From NCBI GenBank assembly GCA_040387735.1, contig JAZKDE010000074.1, positions 1 through 64,000 on the forward strand: 64,000 nt of DNA, read 5' to 3'. Both the position numbers and the translations under genes were made by a program. The stretch is from Arcicella sp040387735 (GTDB lineage: Bacteria > Bacteroidota > Bacteroidia > Cytophagales > Spirosomataceae). Of this stretch, positions 9,838 through 19,213 are shown one piece after another. How positions within the stretch are numbered: position 1 is the stretch's first letter; each line of letters opens with the position of its first letter. Below the pieces are notes generated by a model. It ran no database searches. It saw only the letters and a program-made list of their open reading frames with translations, and was not told the DNA's origin.

Positions 9838-12800
9838 TTATTTAATGACTTTCATTACGCCGTTCATGATGCTCCAATGTCCAGGGAAAGTACATACAAA
9901 TGGGTAATTCCCAGGTTGTGAAGGAGCGGTAAAACGGAGTCTGTATATTTCGTTTGGATTGACCAACGGCGATGAAAATAACACTTGCTGAATAGCAGGA
10001 ACGTAGCCTTTTTCTGCCGCATCTTTTTGGGTAATCATTTTATTAGCCGCATTTCCGATGATTTCAAGGCTTTTTGGTTTTCCGATAACCAAATTATGTT
10101 GCATGGCATCGGGGTTTTCAAATCTAATTTCTACGTTTTTTCCTGCCGTTACGGTAAATTCTTTTAGCGAATATTTCATGGCTTCTGGTATGGTTTTCAA
10201 CACAATAATTTGAGCATTCGCATTTGGAAGATTACCTTCCCATGCTTGTATCAAACGGTTTAATCTCGCACGGCTATCAACGGAAACTTCTGATGATAAT
10301 TTTGAAATAAATGCCTTATTTTCATCACTTAAATTTGCCTTTTTACTCGGATTCCAACCGTCAACTACACCTTTAATTAAGGCATTCGCTCCTGCAATAT
10401 CTAAGAATTGAGCTTGTTTTAGCACTGCAATAACTGAGTCGATAACAGCGGTAGAAGTATAACTGCGAACGGCTTTTTCTAAGGCATAATTTGTCATTGA
10501 TTTCGGAATATCAAATACTAATTGATGCGAGAGTGAATTATTGGTTTCATTACTTTCTTTGATTCCATTGCTTTTATCCACTTCTACGGATATATTGTAC
10601 GTTCCTGCTGCATCAGAAGAATACTTTAAATCATTTGTCCAAGCACCATTTGAGACTTTTGAAATAGTAATTGTTTCGCCCGATTTAATGCCATCTTCAT
10701 AGGTTTTACTGACTAAATTCACCTTACGATTTATGCCTTCAATGTGAATATCCAAAGGAATAACTGTTCCCGCAGGAATTGTTTTTCCTTGATTTTTTAC
10801 TTCAATAAAAATAGAAACATTATCTCGCACAGAGGGAGCAGAAGGTTCTGTTCTAATATTGGTGATGACTAAATCAGGCGATTGAGCAACCTTTGGTTTT
10901 TCGGTTGAAGTCTTTGCTGAATGCGTCATGGCGTGATGGTCATGATTCATCATGGGCGTTTCTTCTGTCGTTTTGGGTGAATTTGAAGCCTTTTTGATGG
11001 CATTTTGTAATTGAATTTTCAATAATTTACGGTCGTGACTGGTTAAAGCAATTGAAAAAGCTTCGGGTAACCAACGGTCATAAATATCGGTTGAACTTTC
11101 TAATTTAGTCAAAATTGCCGTTTCAGAAGTATTCGTCAAAGGCATTTCAGACAACGCTAAAATGGTATTCAGCACGACTAATGGTTCGGCATCATTCAAT
11201 AAATTATTGTTCAATAAAACATCAATTGAAGCCGAATTTCGAGGTAAAATCTGGACAACATTTTTACGAACGCCCGCACATGGATGTTTTAAACAAGCGG
11301 TAATAGCAGCTAAATTTGTCTCAACTACACCCAAACCTTCCAACGTCCGAAGTACGTGAATAACGGTTGGATTGATGCCTGTTGCGTCCAAAGATTGATC
11401 TTTCAACATTTCAAGCAATTGGGGAACAACGTCTTTATTCCCACGCTCTACCAAGAGTCTTTGGGCGTTCATTCTCCAAAACATATTGGTGTTTTTTAGT
11501 GCGGATAATAATCCTTCTGGCTGATTTTTATTTAAGCTAATGCTTTGATTATTAGTTGCTTGTTTGTAACCAACTCGGTAAATCCTCCCGTGTGTATAAT
11601 CTCTCAAATCGGTTTCGTAGGCATTTCCAACGCCCATCGTAAAACCCGCAGGTTTTGGATTATGCTGAATAATATAACTGTACCAATCTGCAATCCAAAC
11701 GGCTCCGTCGGGACCTGTTTGAGCAAAAACTGGAGCAACCCATTCGTCTGCCCCTGCCAATAAATTAAAGCCTTCTGAATCTTCGTAATCTGTTCCTTTT
11801 TTCACGACTGCATTTTGGTGAACGACATGACCTGTTGGCTCGCAAACGAAGGCGATTTTATTCCAATATTGTTTAGGAAAATCTCTTGCTGTATAAAAAT
11901 TATGTCCCGAAGCTGCCGTAAATCCACCAAAAACATCTACCTGACGAATACGTGGCGTGATAGTTTTCATGTCTTTGTGGGTGTCAATACTTCGGCTACC
12001 GTTATCTAAATTAAAGGAAGGATTCAAATAATTACGATTTGGAATTGCCATGTACCAACCGTGCGAATTGTTGGCAGTTGAGCCAAAAACGTCCCCAGTT
12101 TCATTAAAAGCCATTCCCCACGTATTGTTTGAAGTGCTGGTCATCCATTCTAATTTTGAACCATCCGACTTAAATCTAAAAAATGCCTGTCCAAATTTTA
12201 AAGAATCGCCATTTGCCACTTTTCCGTTGAAACCTGCGTAGCCAACACAACCCCAAATCCAGTTGTCAAAACCATAATGAAGATTTGATGGGCCTGCGTG
12301 CGTATCATTGATACCAAAACCTGTAAATAAGGTTCTCTTTTCATCAACTTTATCGTCACCATCATTGTCTTTCAAAAAAATCATATCAGGAGCTTGCGAG
12401 ACAATCAGTCCACCATTAGCAAATACCATTCCCGTTGGAATACTCAAACCGTCAGCAAAACGAGTGAATTTATCGGCTTTTCCGTCTTTATTGGTGTCTT
12501 CGCAAAGCAAAATATAATCGCTTCCACCACTGTTTTTGCGTTCGTTGGGATAATCTTTGGTAATCAACACGTACAAACGACCTTTTTCATCCCAATCCAT
12601 CGCAATGGGGTGCATCACATTGGGTTCGGCAGCAAAAATATCTAAACTAAAATCAGCGGGAACTTGAATATGTTTCAGCGATTCTTCGGGCGAAAGCGGT
12701 AACTGTTGTACTTGTACGCCTGCACGTTTTTCGTAATTAGGCAATTTTGCCTCACGGTATTCAAATGGCTTGGGATTGAGAGCCGCATGAGCTGCTCTTG

Positions 12801-13500
12801 CTTCATCGTTCACTGCCCAAATAATTCCATTTTCGAGTAATTTCTGAAAATTATCATCATTCCATGTTCTTTCATCGTGTCCGTATGCGGTGTAAAAAAC
12901 TCTTCCTTTTCCGTAAGAACGTGTCCAAGTATAAGGCTCCGTTTTAGATTCTGGACGGTCTTTGGCTTGGTCAGCCTTAATTTCACGCACCATCAAAACG
13001 TTATTATCTGGCTGTAACTGACTGTGCAAATACGTTTCATCAAAGGTTCTTATTTTGCCTAAGCCTTTCATAATGATGTTATTAGGTTGAACAATATTCG
13101 CTTGAATGGTGTCCATACGGTGTCTCCAAAATTGTCCACCCACCATTTTTACATATTCGGGAGAATTTCTAAAACAGAAAGATGCACAGTGAATCGGTAA
13201 AATTCCTTTTCCCGAAGCCACATAATCAAGCAATGCTTTTTCGGCATTAGGTGTAATATTATCCCAATTGGCAAAAATCATTAAGGCATCATATTTTGCA
13301 AGATTTTGGCTATTAATATCCTCCAATTTATCCGTGTAGGTAATATTTATACCCTTATTTCCCAATGCGGACATGATAGACGGCACTCGCTCGATGGGTT
13401 TATGATGCCCATTATCTCCTAAAAAAAGGATTTCTAATCGTCGTTGAGCTTGCGTGCATTGGGCGAAAAGAATCAATAAAACTACCAAAAGCTTTTTCAT
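9838..13500 (-). CDS. ThuA / PVC-type dehydrogenase / CARDB / azurin-like cupredoxin fusion
   Basis: 1220 residues with a signal peptide (MKKLLVVLLILFAQCTQAQ). Visible parts in order: a ThuA-like domain (about 20-235; IHCASFCF, GHDERTW), a beta-propeller soluble dehydrogenase domain of the PVC/L-sorbosone dehydrogenase type (about 275-660), HEAT-like helices (about 670-840), a His/Met-rich linker near 850 (NHDHHAMTH), a CARDB domain (about 874-985), a helical linker, and a C-terminal cupredoxin (about 1105-1220). The cupredoxin keeps type-1 copper ligands: H1135, C1203, H1208 and M1212 in CTFPGHWSIM, the azurin spacing. Related proteins usually end in a haem c domain, but no CxxCH occurs here, so copper may replace haem as the electron acceptor (inference). 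It is probably periplasmic and oxidises a sugar or sugar alcohol supplied by the upstream cluster. The substrate is unknown. Confidence 0.85.
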   Translation of the reverse strand: MKKLLVVLLILFAQCTQAQRRLEILFLGDNGHHKPIERVPSIMSALGNKGINITYTDKLEDINSQNLAKYDALMIFANWDNITPNAEKALLDYVASGKGILPIHCASFCFRNSPEYVKMVGGQFWRHRMDTIQANIVQPNNIIMKGLGKIRTFDETYLHSQLQPDNNVLMVREIKADQAKDRPESKTEPYTWTRSYGKGRVFYTAYGHDERTWNDDNFQKLLENGIIWAVNDEARAAHAALNPKPFEYREAKLPNYEKRAGVQVQQLPLSPEESLKHIQVPADFSLDIFAAEPNVMHPIAMDWDEKGRLYVLITKDYPNERKNSGGSDYILLCEDTNKDGKADKFTRFADGLSIPTGMVFANGGLIVSQAPDMIFLKDNDGDDKVDEKRTLFTGFGINDTHAGPSNLHYGFDNWIWGCVGYAGFNGKVANGDSLKFGQAFFRFKSDGSKLEWMTSTSNNTWGMAFNETGDVFGSTANNSHGWYMAIPNRNYLNPSFNLDNGSRSIDTHKDMKTITPRIRQVDVFGGFTAASGHNFYTARDFPKQYWNKIAFVCEPTGHVVHQNAVVKKGTDYEDSEGFNLLAGADEWVAPVFAQTGPDGAVWIADWYSYIIQHNPKPAGFTMGVGNAYETDLRDYTHGRIYRVGYKQATNNQSISLNKNQPEGLLSALKNTNMFWRMNAQRLLVERGNKDVVPQLLEMLKDQSLDATGINPTVIHVLRTLEGLGVVETNLAAITACLKHPCAGVRKNVVQILPRNSASIDVLLNNNLLNDAEPLVVLNTILALSEMPLTNTSETAILTKLESSTDIYDRWLPEAFSIALTSHDRKLLKIQLQNAIKKASNSPKTTEETPMMNHDHHAMTHSAKTSTEKPKVAQSPDLVITNIRTEPSAPSVRDNVSIFIEVKNQGKTIPAGTVIPLDIHIEGINRKVNLVSKTYEDGIKSGETITISKVSNGAWTNDLKYSSDAAGTYNISVEVDKSNGIKESNETNNSLSHQLVFDIPKSMTNYALEKAVRSYTSTAVIDSVIAVLKQAQFLDIAGANALIKGVVDGWNPSKKANLSDENKAFISKLSSEVSVDSRARLNRLIQAWEGNLPNANAQIIVLKTIPEAMKYSLKEFTVTAGKNVEIRFENPDAMQHNLVIGKPKSLEIIGNAANKMITQKDAAEKGYVPAIQQVLFSSPLVNPNEIYRLRFTAPSQPGNYPFVCTFPGHWSIMNGVMKVIK

Positions 13501-13524
13501 TGTGTGATGAAATTTTAGGTAACA

Positions 13525-13600
13525 CAGACTTCAATCTGTAAGTGGAAGTAAACAGATTGAAGTCTATGATGGTTTGGAAATTGCAGACTGAAGTCTGTGA
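13525..13600. repeat. REP-like palindrome cluster
   Basis: AGACTTCAATCTGT (13526-13539) is exactly complementary to ACAGATTGAAGTCT (13552-13565). A third related palindrome, CAGACTGAAGTCTG, lies at 13584-13597. Together they fill the 102-bp gap between the oxidoreductase and ThuA-fusion genes. The transcript would form stable hairpins between two co-oriented genes; whether they stop or stabilise mRNA is not known. Confidence 0.6.
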
Positions 13601-13602
13601 TA

Positions 13603-14727
13603 TTACAAAGTATTAAAATCAGGCAAATACATTATTTTGCCGCCTTGCATGGCTGATTCATGGGCTAAAATACCGACAGAAGTCCAGTTGGCAGATTGTA
13701 CTGCATTCGGGAATGGGTCACGGTCTTCAATTAGAGCCGAAATAAATTCATGTGCTAAATGCGGGTGCGAACCACCGTGTCCGCCACCTTGGGCAAAGCT
13801 CAAATGCGTATTTTCGTCTGAATCATAAACCCCTTTTCCTGTAAAAGATTGAATTTCTTTTGGTAACAAATGAGCATAATCTGGCGTTTGTACTTTTTCT
13901 GGAATTTCGTGTTCTGGTTTTTTTGCGGTATGAATTACGTTTGGTTCGTTTTCGATCAAGGCCCATTCAAAGGATTTTTTAGAACCATATACTTCAAAGC
14001 TTTCACGATACTGACGAGCTACATCAAATAATGAACGATATACGTAAGCACTCAAATCGCTATCTTTAAATTTAATGTGGGCAGATTCAACTGCAAAAGG
14101 CGAATTATGAATATCGGCTAACTCTTTTCGGATTGTTCCCGAACCAAAACATGAAATATATTCTGCTTCTAATTTCAATAAACCTGCAACAGGGCCAACG
14201 CAATGTGTAGCGTAGTGCATCGGTGGAAGTCCAGGCCAGTAGTCAGGCCAGCCGTCCATATCTTGTTGGTGAGAGGCTTTTAAAAATTGCACTTTGCCGA
14301 GTTCTCCTTTTTCGTAAAGTTCTTTCACAAATAAAAACTCACGAGCATATACGACCGTCTCCATCATCATATATTTTTTGCCCGTTTCTTTACAAGCTTT
14401 CACAATAGCTTCACAATCTTCAACTGAAGTCGCCATCGGAACGGTACACGCTACGTGCTTTCCTGCATAAAGTGCCTTCAAAGTTTGTTCTGCATGATTT
14501 GGAATGGGCGAATTAATATGAACAGCATCAATATTTGGGTCTTTCAGCAATTCGTCATAATCAGAATATCGTTTTTCAATGCCAAATGTGTCGCCAATGG
14601 CATTCAATTTTTCGACATTACGCTGACAAATAGCGTACATATTTGCTTGTGGGTGAAGTTGATAAATTGGAATAAATTCAGCTCCGAAGCCCAATCCAAC
14701 AATGGCAATGTTTATTTGTTTTGACAT
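13603..14727 (-). CDS. Gfo/Idh/MocA family NAD(P)-dependent oxidoreductase
   Basis: 374 residues. An N-terminal Rossmann fold shows IAIVGLGFGAEF (about 7-18) and the family's HINSPIPNHAEQTLKAL segment. The C-terminal half is the alpha/beta substrate domain, with an unusual Gly/His stretch (GGGHGGSHPHLAHEF, about 330-345) that may bind metal or substrate. The usual EKP motif carrying the catalytic Lys is replaced by TVP in GKHVACTVPMATS (near residue 95), so either another residue acts as catalyst or the reaction is different. It lies 5 bp downstream of the sugar isomerase gene on the same strand and is probably co-transcribed. A role in cytoplasmic oxidation of a cyclic sugar or polyol is inferred from the family; the substrate is not predictable. 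Confidence 0.85.
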   Translation of the reverse strand: MSKQINIAIVGLGFGAEFIPIYQLHPQANMYAICQRNVEKLNAIGDTFGIEKRYSDYDELLKDPNIDAVHINSPIPNHAEQTLKALYAGKHVACTVPMATSVEDCEAIVKACKETGKKYMMMETVVYAREFLFVKELYEKGELGKVQFLKASHQQDMDGWPDYWPGLPPMHYATHCVGPVAGLLKLEAEYISCFGSGTIRKELADIHNSPFAVESAHIKFKDSDLSAYVYRSLFDVARQYRESFEVYGSKKSFEWALIENEPNVIHTAKKPEHEIPEKVQTPDYAHLLPKEIQSFTGKGVYDSDENTHLSFAQGGGHGGSHPHLAHEFISALIEDRDPFPNAVQSANWTSVGILAHESAMQGGKIMYLPDFNTL

Positions 14728-14732
14728 GATTT

Positions 14733-15584
14733 TTATGCGTGAGTTTTTAAAAATGCTAAACTTTCTTTCATTAATTGTTCTTCCGAATCGAACATTTTTC
14801 GCCAGATATTTGCTACTGCCAATTTTTCAGAAAAAGCTTCAATTGATAACCAGCCGTCATAATTGATGTCTTTTAAGGCTTTGAAAACGTCGTCCCAATT
14901 GACATTTCCTTTGCCAACGGTACTGCGGTCATTTTCAGATACTTGTACGTGAACCAAATGTTTGGCTAATTTTCGGATGGCATCGCCCAAACTTTTTTCT
15001 TCGATATTGGCATGAAAAGTATCGAACATAATTTTACAAGCAGGGTGATTTACGTCCTCAACCAATTGCAATAATTCATCCGAAGAAGATACTAAATAGC
15101 TTTCAAAACGGTTCAAATATTCTAAACCCAAGGTAATTCCAACGTCGTCGGCATATTGTGATAATTCTCGTAGATTTTCTACCGCCCATTCCCATTCTTG
15201 CTGTGTGGCGGGTTTGCCTGTAAAATGACAAAGTGCTGAATGATAAGGGCCTGTGAGTAAATCAGCCCCTAAAATCATAGCACAATCAACCGCTCTTTTA
15301 TTGCGTTCGAGAGTAGCTTTTCGCATGGTTTCGTCGGGACTAATCTGATTGAAATCTGCTCCGCAAATGGTTACGGCAATGCGTTTTAAACCTAATTCGT
15401 CTAATTTTTTACGCCAAGTGTACCAATTTTCTGGATTAGTATCAAAAATGGGTACTTCAACGCCTTCAAATCCCATCGCTTTGATTTGTTCCAAAACAGG
15501 AAAAAGGCTTTCATTTATCTCTGTTCCCCACAAAAGTAGGTTCATTCCGTAGGTCATCGTTTCTTCGTATTTCTTTAACATCAA
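14733..15584 (-). CDS. Sugar phosphate isomerase/epimerase-like TIM barrel
   Basis: About 283 residues, AP-endonuclease-2/xylose-isomerase-like fold of the D-tagatose/psicose 3-epimerase type. Segments matching the four metal ligands are present: Glu in LGLEYLNRF, Asp in IMFDTFHANIEE, His in HLVHVQVSEND and Glu in GWLSIEAFSEK. Several starts are possible: ATG at 15584 gives MMLKKYEETMTYGMN, and the conserved part begins at MTYGMNLLLWG about nine residues in. It is the first gene of the minus-strand cluster and is transcribed divergently from the AraC gene at 15743, which is its likely regulator. It probably interconverts keto-sugars or inosose-like intermediates for the neighbouring oxidoreductase (inference). 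Confidence 0.8.
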   Translation of the reverse strand: MMLKKYEETMTYGMNLLLWGTEINESLFPVLEQIKAMGFEGVEVPIFDTNPENWYTWRKKLDELGLKRIAVTICGADFNQISPDETMRKATLERNKRAVDCAMILGADLLTGPYHSALCHFTGKPATQQEWEWAVENLRELSQYADDVGITLGLEYLNRFESYLVSSSDELLQLVEDVNHPACKIMFDTFHANIEEKSLGDAIRKLAKHLVHVQVSENDRSTVGKGNVNWDDVFKALKDINYDGWLSIEAFSEKLAVANIWRKMFDSEEQLMKESLAFLKTHA

Positions 15585-15742
15585 TTACAATACAATTTTA
15601 TCGCAAAAAAATTATATAAAATGTGCTTGTTTTTACTGGTACTGACTGTATTTTGATAATTTTAAATATATTTGTCAAAAAAATGGCAAAAATAGGGATA
15701 TTAGTGTTTTTTATGAATGAATAAACACAGAAATTAGATAAT
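15585..15742. promoter_or_regulatory. Divergent promoter region, sugar cluster / araC
   Basis: 158 bp separate the two divergent starts. TATATTTG at 15667-15674 matches the Bacteroidota -7 element TAnnTTTG and is oriented toward the AraC gene. A convincing -33 element was not found, and no operator could be assigned. Confidence 0.4.
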
Positions 15743-16612
15743 ATGAAACTGCTCAAAAAATCGCTTGAAAGTCAGGTTTACTCTTTTGCTGTGCAAGAAT
15801 TACGGGAATCTCACTTTGATTCAAGTTGGCATTTTCATCCACATTATCAATTATTTACGGTTTTTGAAGGTGATGGTACTCGATTTATTGGCGACGATAT
15901 TCAACATTTTGAAGTAGGTGATACCGTCTTCTTAGGACCCAATATTCCGCATCTTTGGCGAAGTGATAAAGCCTATTTTGAACAAAACTCAAGCCTTAGT
16001 ACACACGGAATTGTGGTATATTTTACAGAAGATTTTCTTGGAAATCACTTCTTCAATAAATCAGAAATGTTTCGGCTTAAACAGTTATTGCAGAATAGCT
16101 CAAGAGGTTTGGACATTGTCGGTGAAATGCGTGAAAAAATCAGAAATGGTTTATTAGTACTTAATAAATTAGAAGGTTTTGATAGAGTCTTGAAACTACT
16201 TCAATTGTTGCACGAGCTTTCTCAAACATCTGATTATAAATACATTACAAGTATTGGGTACGTCAATAATTATAAGATTTCGGAAACAGAAAGAATGCAA
16301 AAAGTACATGATTATGTGATGAAACATTTTAAAGAAGAAGTCCGTTTGAGTGAATTAGCTTCTTTAGTAAGTATGAGTGATGCCGCTTTTTGTAGGTATT
16401 TTAAGAGCAGAACCAATAAATCTTTTTTTGATTTTATCGCTGAAATTCGTATTGGTAACGCATGTAAATTGCTTCACGAAGGGACATTAAATGTTTCCCA
16501 AATTGCGTACGAAAGTGGTTACAATACGATGTCAAATTTCAATCGGCAGTTTAAAAATATCGTTGGGAAATCGCCTTTGGTTTATCAAAAGGAATATCAT
16601 CAAAATGTGTAA
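15743..16612 (+). CDS. AraC family transcriptional regulator
   Basis: 289 residues. An N-terminal cupin-type sensing domain (SSWHFHPHYQLFTVFEGDG, about 27-45; then GDTVFLGPNIPHLW) is followed by a C-terminal double helix-turn-helix (about 190-285) with LSELASLVSMSDAAFCRYFK and IAYESGYNTMSNFNRQFK. The cupin has clustered histidines, as in sugar-responsive AraC proteins. Its divergent position next to the isomerase/oxidoreductase/ThuA-fusion cluster suggests it senses a sugar and activates that cluster. The thiamin riboswitch begins about 100 bp downstream and is a separate unit. Confidence 0.9.
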   Translation: MKLLKKSLESQVYSFAVQELRESHFDSSWHFHPHYQLFTVFEGDGTRFIGDDIQHFEVGDTVFLGPNIPHLWRSDKAYFEQNSSLSTHGIVVYFTEDFLGNHFFNKSEMFRLKQLLQNSSRGLDIVGEMREKIRNGLLVLNKLEGFDRVLKLLQLLHELSQTSDYKYITSIGYVNNYKISETERMQKVHDYVMKHFKEEVRLSELASLVSMSDAAFCRYFKSRTNKSFFDFIAEIRIGNACKLLHEGTLNVSQIAYESGYNTMSNFNRQFKNIVGKSPLVYQKEYHQNV

Positions 16613-16698
16613 TTTCAAATACCTTTTAAAATTGAACGTACGTCAAAAGTGATTAGAATAATTAAAATAAAAATTTCCATAATTTAAAAATTATCCTT

Positions 16699-16706
16699 TA
16701 CATTTG
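16699..16706 (+). promoter_or_regulatory. Candidate -7 element of the thiamin operon
   Basis: TACATTTG matches TAnnTTTG. A start 5-8 bases downstream would put the 5' end of the RNA right at the first stem of the TPP riboswitch, which supports the assignment. Confidence 0.55.
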
Positions 16707-16711
16707 TCCAA

Positions 16712-16803
16712 ACTTTAGGGGTGCCTTTAATATTACGGGCTGAGATTATACCCTCAAAACCTGAACAGCGTAGTTGCTGCGTAGGAAAAAGTAAGGCAGA
16801 CAT
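16712..16803 (+). promoter_or_regulatory. TPP riboswitch (THI element)
   Basis: The conserved THI-box blocks are present in order: TAGGGGTGCC, GGGCTGAGATTATACCC, CCTGAACAGCGTAG and GCTGCGTAGGAAAAAGTAAGG. They form the usual two-arm thiamin-pyrophosphate aptamer. All eight downstream genes are thiamin genes. thiS starts about 260 bases further on; the interval has weak hairpins (for instance CTAAAAGC / GCTTTTTAG near 16931) but no clear U-tract terminator, so the expression mechanism (termination or RBS occlusion) cannot be decided by eye. That interval, 16804-17064, shows no gene. Confidence 0.95.
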
Positions 16804-17064
16804 TTCATAACGATTCGGTGTATTCCGTTTTCAAAATTTCACTGCTTTTCTTGGTTAAATTTAATGATTGACAATCAAGCAAAATGTTATTGTTGGGTTG
16901 CTTTGTTGAAATTTTATGACTGTTTTGGGTCTAAAAGCATTTGCTTTTTAGGCGTAATCCAGTGTAATTTTTTGATTCATTAATTTTACCAATATTCACT
17001 TTTTCTCATCCAAAGGTCTTCCCCGAAAGTTCGTTTGTGCTTAATTTTTAAATCAATCGAACGC

Positions 17065-17268
17065 ATGACCATCTTTATTAATGACGAACCTACTGAGTTC
17101 GAACAGCCCCCAACAATCATTGATATTTTAGCAAAACTCCAAATTTTTGAAGTCCAAGGCATTGCGATAGCCATTAATGACGAAGTCATCAGAAAAGCTG
17201 ATTGGCAAGAAATCTCCTTAAACCAAAATGACCGCTTAATGCTCATTCGAGCTACACAAGGCGGGTAG
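17065..17268 (+). CDS. thiS: Sulfur carrier protein ThiS
   Basis: 67 residues with a beta-grasp ubiquitin-like fold and the diagnostic C-terminal Gly-Gly (RATQGG), which is adenylated by ThiF and thiocarboxylated as sulfur donor for the thiazole ring. I choose ATG 17065 (MTIFINDEP) over an upstream in-frame TTG at 17035, because the extra residues (MCLIFKSIER) are not family-like. It is the first gene of the riboswitch-controlled operon, 82 bp before thiC. Confidence 0.93.
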   Translation: MTIFINDEPTEFEQPPTIIDILAKLQIFEVQGIAIAINDEVIRKADWQEISLNQNDRLMLIRATQGG

Positions 17269-17323
17269 TACAGGTTTCTCCATGTAACATAGGTTTTCAA
17301 ACTGTATTTAATTAACCTCAACT

Positions 17324-17342
17324 GACAGGTTTAAAATCTGTC
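17324..17342. repeat. REP-like palindrome between thiS and thiC
   Basis: GACAGGTTTAAAATCTGTC folds as an 8-bp stem (one G-U) with a 3-nt loop. It is the same type as the palindrome at 23269 and lies just before the thiC start. Confidence 0.55.
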
Positions 17343-17350
17343 TTAATTCA

Positions 17351-19207
17351 ATGAAAAAAGCTGAAAAAACACCCCAAACAGAAATAATTAGTCGAGCCCC
17401 ATTTCCTGCCTCTAAAAAAGTATATGTACAAGGTCAATTGCATGATATTCAAGTAGCTATGCGTGAAATTACGCTTTCGGATACCGTAGTAAATGGTAAA
17501 GTTATTTCAAAAAATGCTCCTATAACGGTGTATGATACCAGTGGTCCATTTACAGATCCGAATATTGATATTGATGTAAGAAAAGGCTTGCCACGTTTGC
17601 GTCAAAACTGGATATTGGAGCGTGGCGATGTAGAAGAATTGGATTCAATTACCTCAAACTATGGACTTGAAAGATTGGCAAATTCAAGTTTGGATTCTCT
17701 TCGTTTTGAATATTTGAAAAAGCCGTTAAGAGCGAAAGCAGGGCAAAATGTTTCGCAGTTGCATTATGCTAAAAAGGGCATTATTACGCCCGAAATGGAA
17801 TATATCGCCATTCGTGAAAATCAGAGAATTGCGGAATTAAATAATATCGGACACCAACACGCAGGACACAGTTTTGGAGCAAATACTCAAAAAGGCTTAA
17901 TTACGCCAGAATTTGTGCGTTCGGAAGTAGCCTTGGGACGTGCCGTAATTCCTAATAACGTCAACCACCCCGAAAGCGAACCGATGATTTTAGGACGTAA
18001 TTTCTTGGTGAAAATTAACGCCAATATCGGAAACTCAGCGGTATCGTCGAACATTGAAGAGGAAGTTGAAAAAACCGTTTGGGCTTGTCGTTGGGGTGCT
18101 GACACCATCATGGATTTATCGACGGGTAAAAATATTCACGAAACCCGTGAGTGGATTATCCGTAATTCGCCTGTGCCAATTGGTACCGTTCCGATTTATC
18201 AAGCCCTTGAAAAAGTAGGTGGAAAAGCAGAAGATTTGACGTGGGAAATTTTCAGAGATACCCTCATTGAACAAGCCGAACAAGGCGTTGATTATTTCAC
18301 GATTCATGCGGGCGTATTGTTGCGTTACGTACCGATGACGGCAAAACGAGTAACAGGAATTGTGTCTCGTGGGGGCAGTATTATGGCAAAATGGTGCTTG
18401 GCACATCACAAAGAGAACTTTTTGTACACCCATTTTGAGGACATTTGCGAAATCATGAAAGCTTATGATGTAGCGTTTTCGTTAGGTGATGGCTTGCGTC
18501 CAGGTAGCATTGCCGATGCGAATGATGCCGCCCAATTTGCGGAATTAGAAACGTTGGGAGAACTGACCAAAATTGCTTGGAAACATGATATTCAAACCAT
18601 TATTGAAGGGCCAGGACACGTACCGATGCACCTCATTAAGGAAAATATGGACAAGCAATTACAAGAATGTCACGAAGCACCTTTTTACACGCTTGGACCT
18701 CTCACAACCGATATTGCTCCCGCTTACGACCACATTACGTCAGGTATTGGGGCGGCTATGATTGGCTGGTTTGGCTGTGCGATGCTTTGTTATGTAACGC
18801 CAAAAGAACACTTGGGATTACCCAATAAAGAAGACGTAAAAGTTGGGGTGATTACCTATAAAATTGCGGCTCATGCTGCCGACCTTGCCAAAGGACATTA
18901 CGGAGCTCAAATTCGGGATAATGCTTTGAGTAAAGCACGTTTTGAATTCCGTTGGGAAGACCAATTTAATTTATCCCTCGACCCAGATACTGCTCGTGAA
19001 TACCACGATGAAACCTTACCAGCCGAAGGAGCAAAAATTGCCCATTTCTGTTCAATGTGTGGCCCAAATTTCTGTTCAATGAAAATTACGCAAGAAGTAC
19101 GGGATTATGCTGATAATATGGGCGTTGACGAGCAAGAAGCCTTAGCTAAAGGCATGGCAGAACGTTCAAAAACCTTCATTGAGGCAGGTTCAGAGGTGTA
19201 TATTTAG
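17351..19207 (+). CDS. thiC: Phosphomethylpyrimidine synthase ThiC
   Basis: 618 residues, full length. This radical-SAM enzyme converts 5-aminoimidazole ribotide to the hydroxymethylpyrimidine phosphate moiety of thiamin. The C-terminal iron-sulfur motif CxxCxxxxC is present at about 567-575 (CSMCGPNFC). Other family landmarks are RQNWILERGDVEEL near the N-terminus, ADTIMDLSTGKNIHETREW, EGPGHVPMH and LGPLTTDIAPAYDHIT. The start ATG at 17351 follows the short palindrome. The next gene begins 6 bases after the stop. Confidence 0.97.
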   Translation: MKKAEKTPQTEIISRAPFPASKKVYVQGQLHDIQVAMREITLSDTVVNGKVISKNAPITVYDTSGPFTDPNIDIDVRKGLPRLRQNWILERGDVEELDSITSNYGLERLANSSLDSLRFEYLKKPLRAKAGQNVSQLHYAKKGIITPEMEYIAIRENQRIAELNNIGHQHAGHSFGANTQKGLITPEFVRSEVALGRAVIPNNVNHPESEPMILGRNFLVKINANIGNSAVSSNIEEEVEKTVWACRWGADTIMDLSTGKNIHETREWIIRNSPVPIGTVPIYQALEKVGGKAEDLTWEIFRDTLIEQAEQGVDYFTIHAGVLLRYVPMTAKRVTGIVSRGGSIMAKWCLAHHKENFLYTHFEDICEIMKAYDVAFSLGDGLRPGSIADANDAAQFAELETLGELTKIAWKHDIQTIIEGPGHVPMHLIKENMDKQLQECHEAPFYTLGPLTTDIAPAYDHITSGIGAAMIGWFGCAMLCYVTPKEHLGLPNKEDVKVGVITYKIAAHAADLAKGHYGAQIRDNALSKARFEFRWEDQFNLSLDPDTAREYHDETLPAEGAKIAHFCSMCGPNFCSMKITQEVRDYADNMGVDEQEALAKGMAERSKTFIEAGSEVYI

Positions 19208-19213
19208 TTGAAA

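Noticed and set aside
16986..17321. 111-codon minus-strand frame opposite thiS
   Set aside because: It is fully antisense to a clear thiS gene and shows no recognisable domain.
18116..18433. 105-codon minus-strand frame within thiC
   Set aside because: Antisense to a highly conserved enzyme region; no independent evidence for coding.
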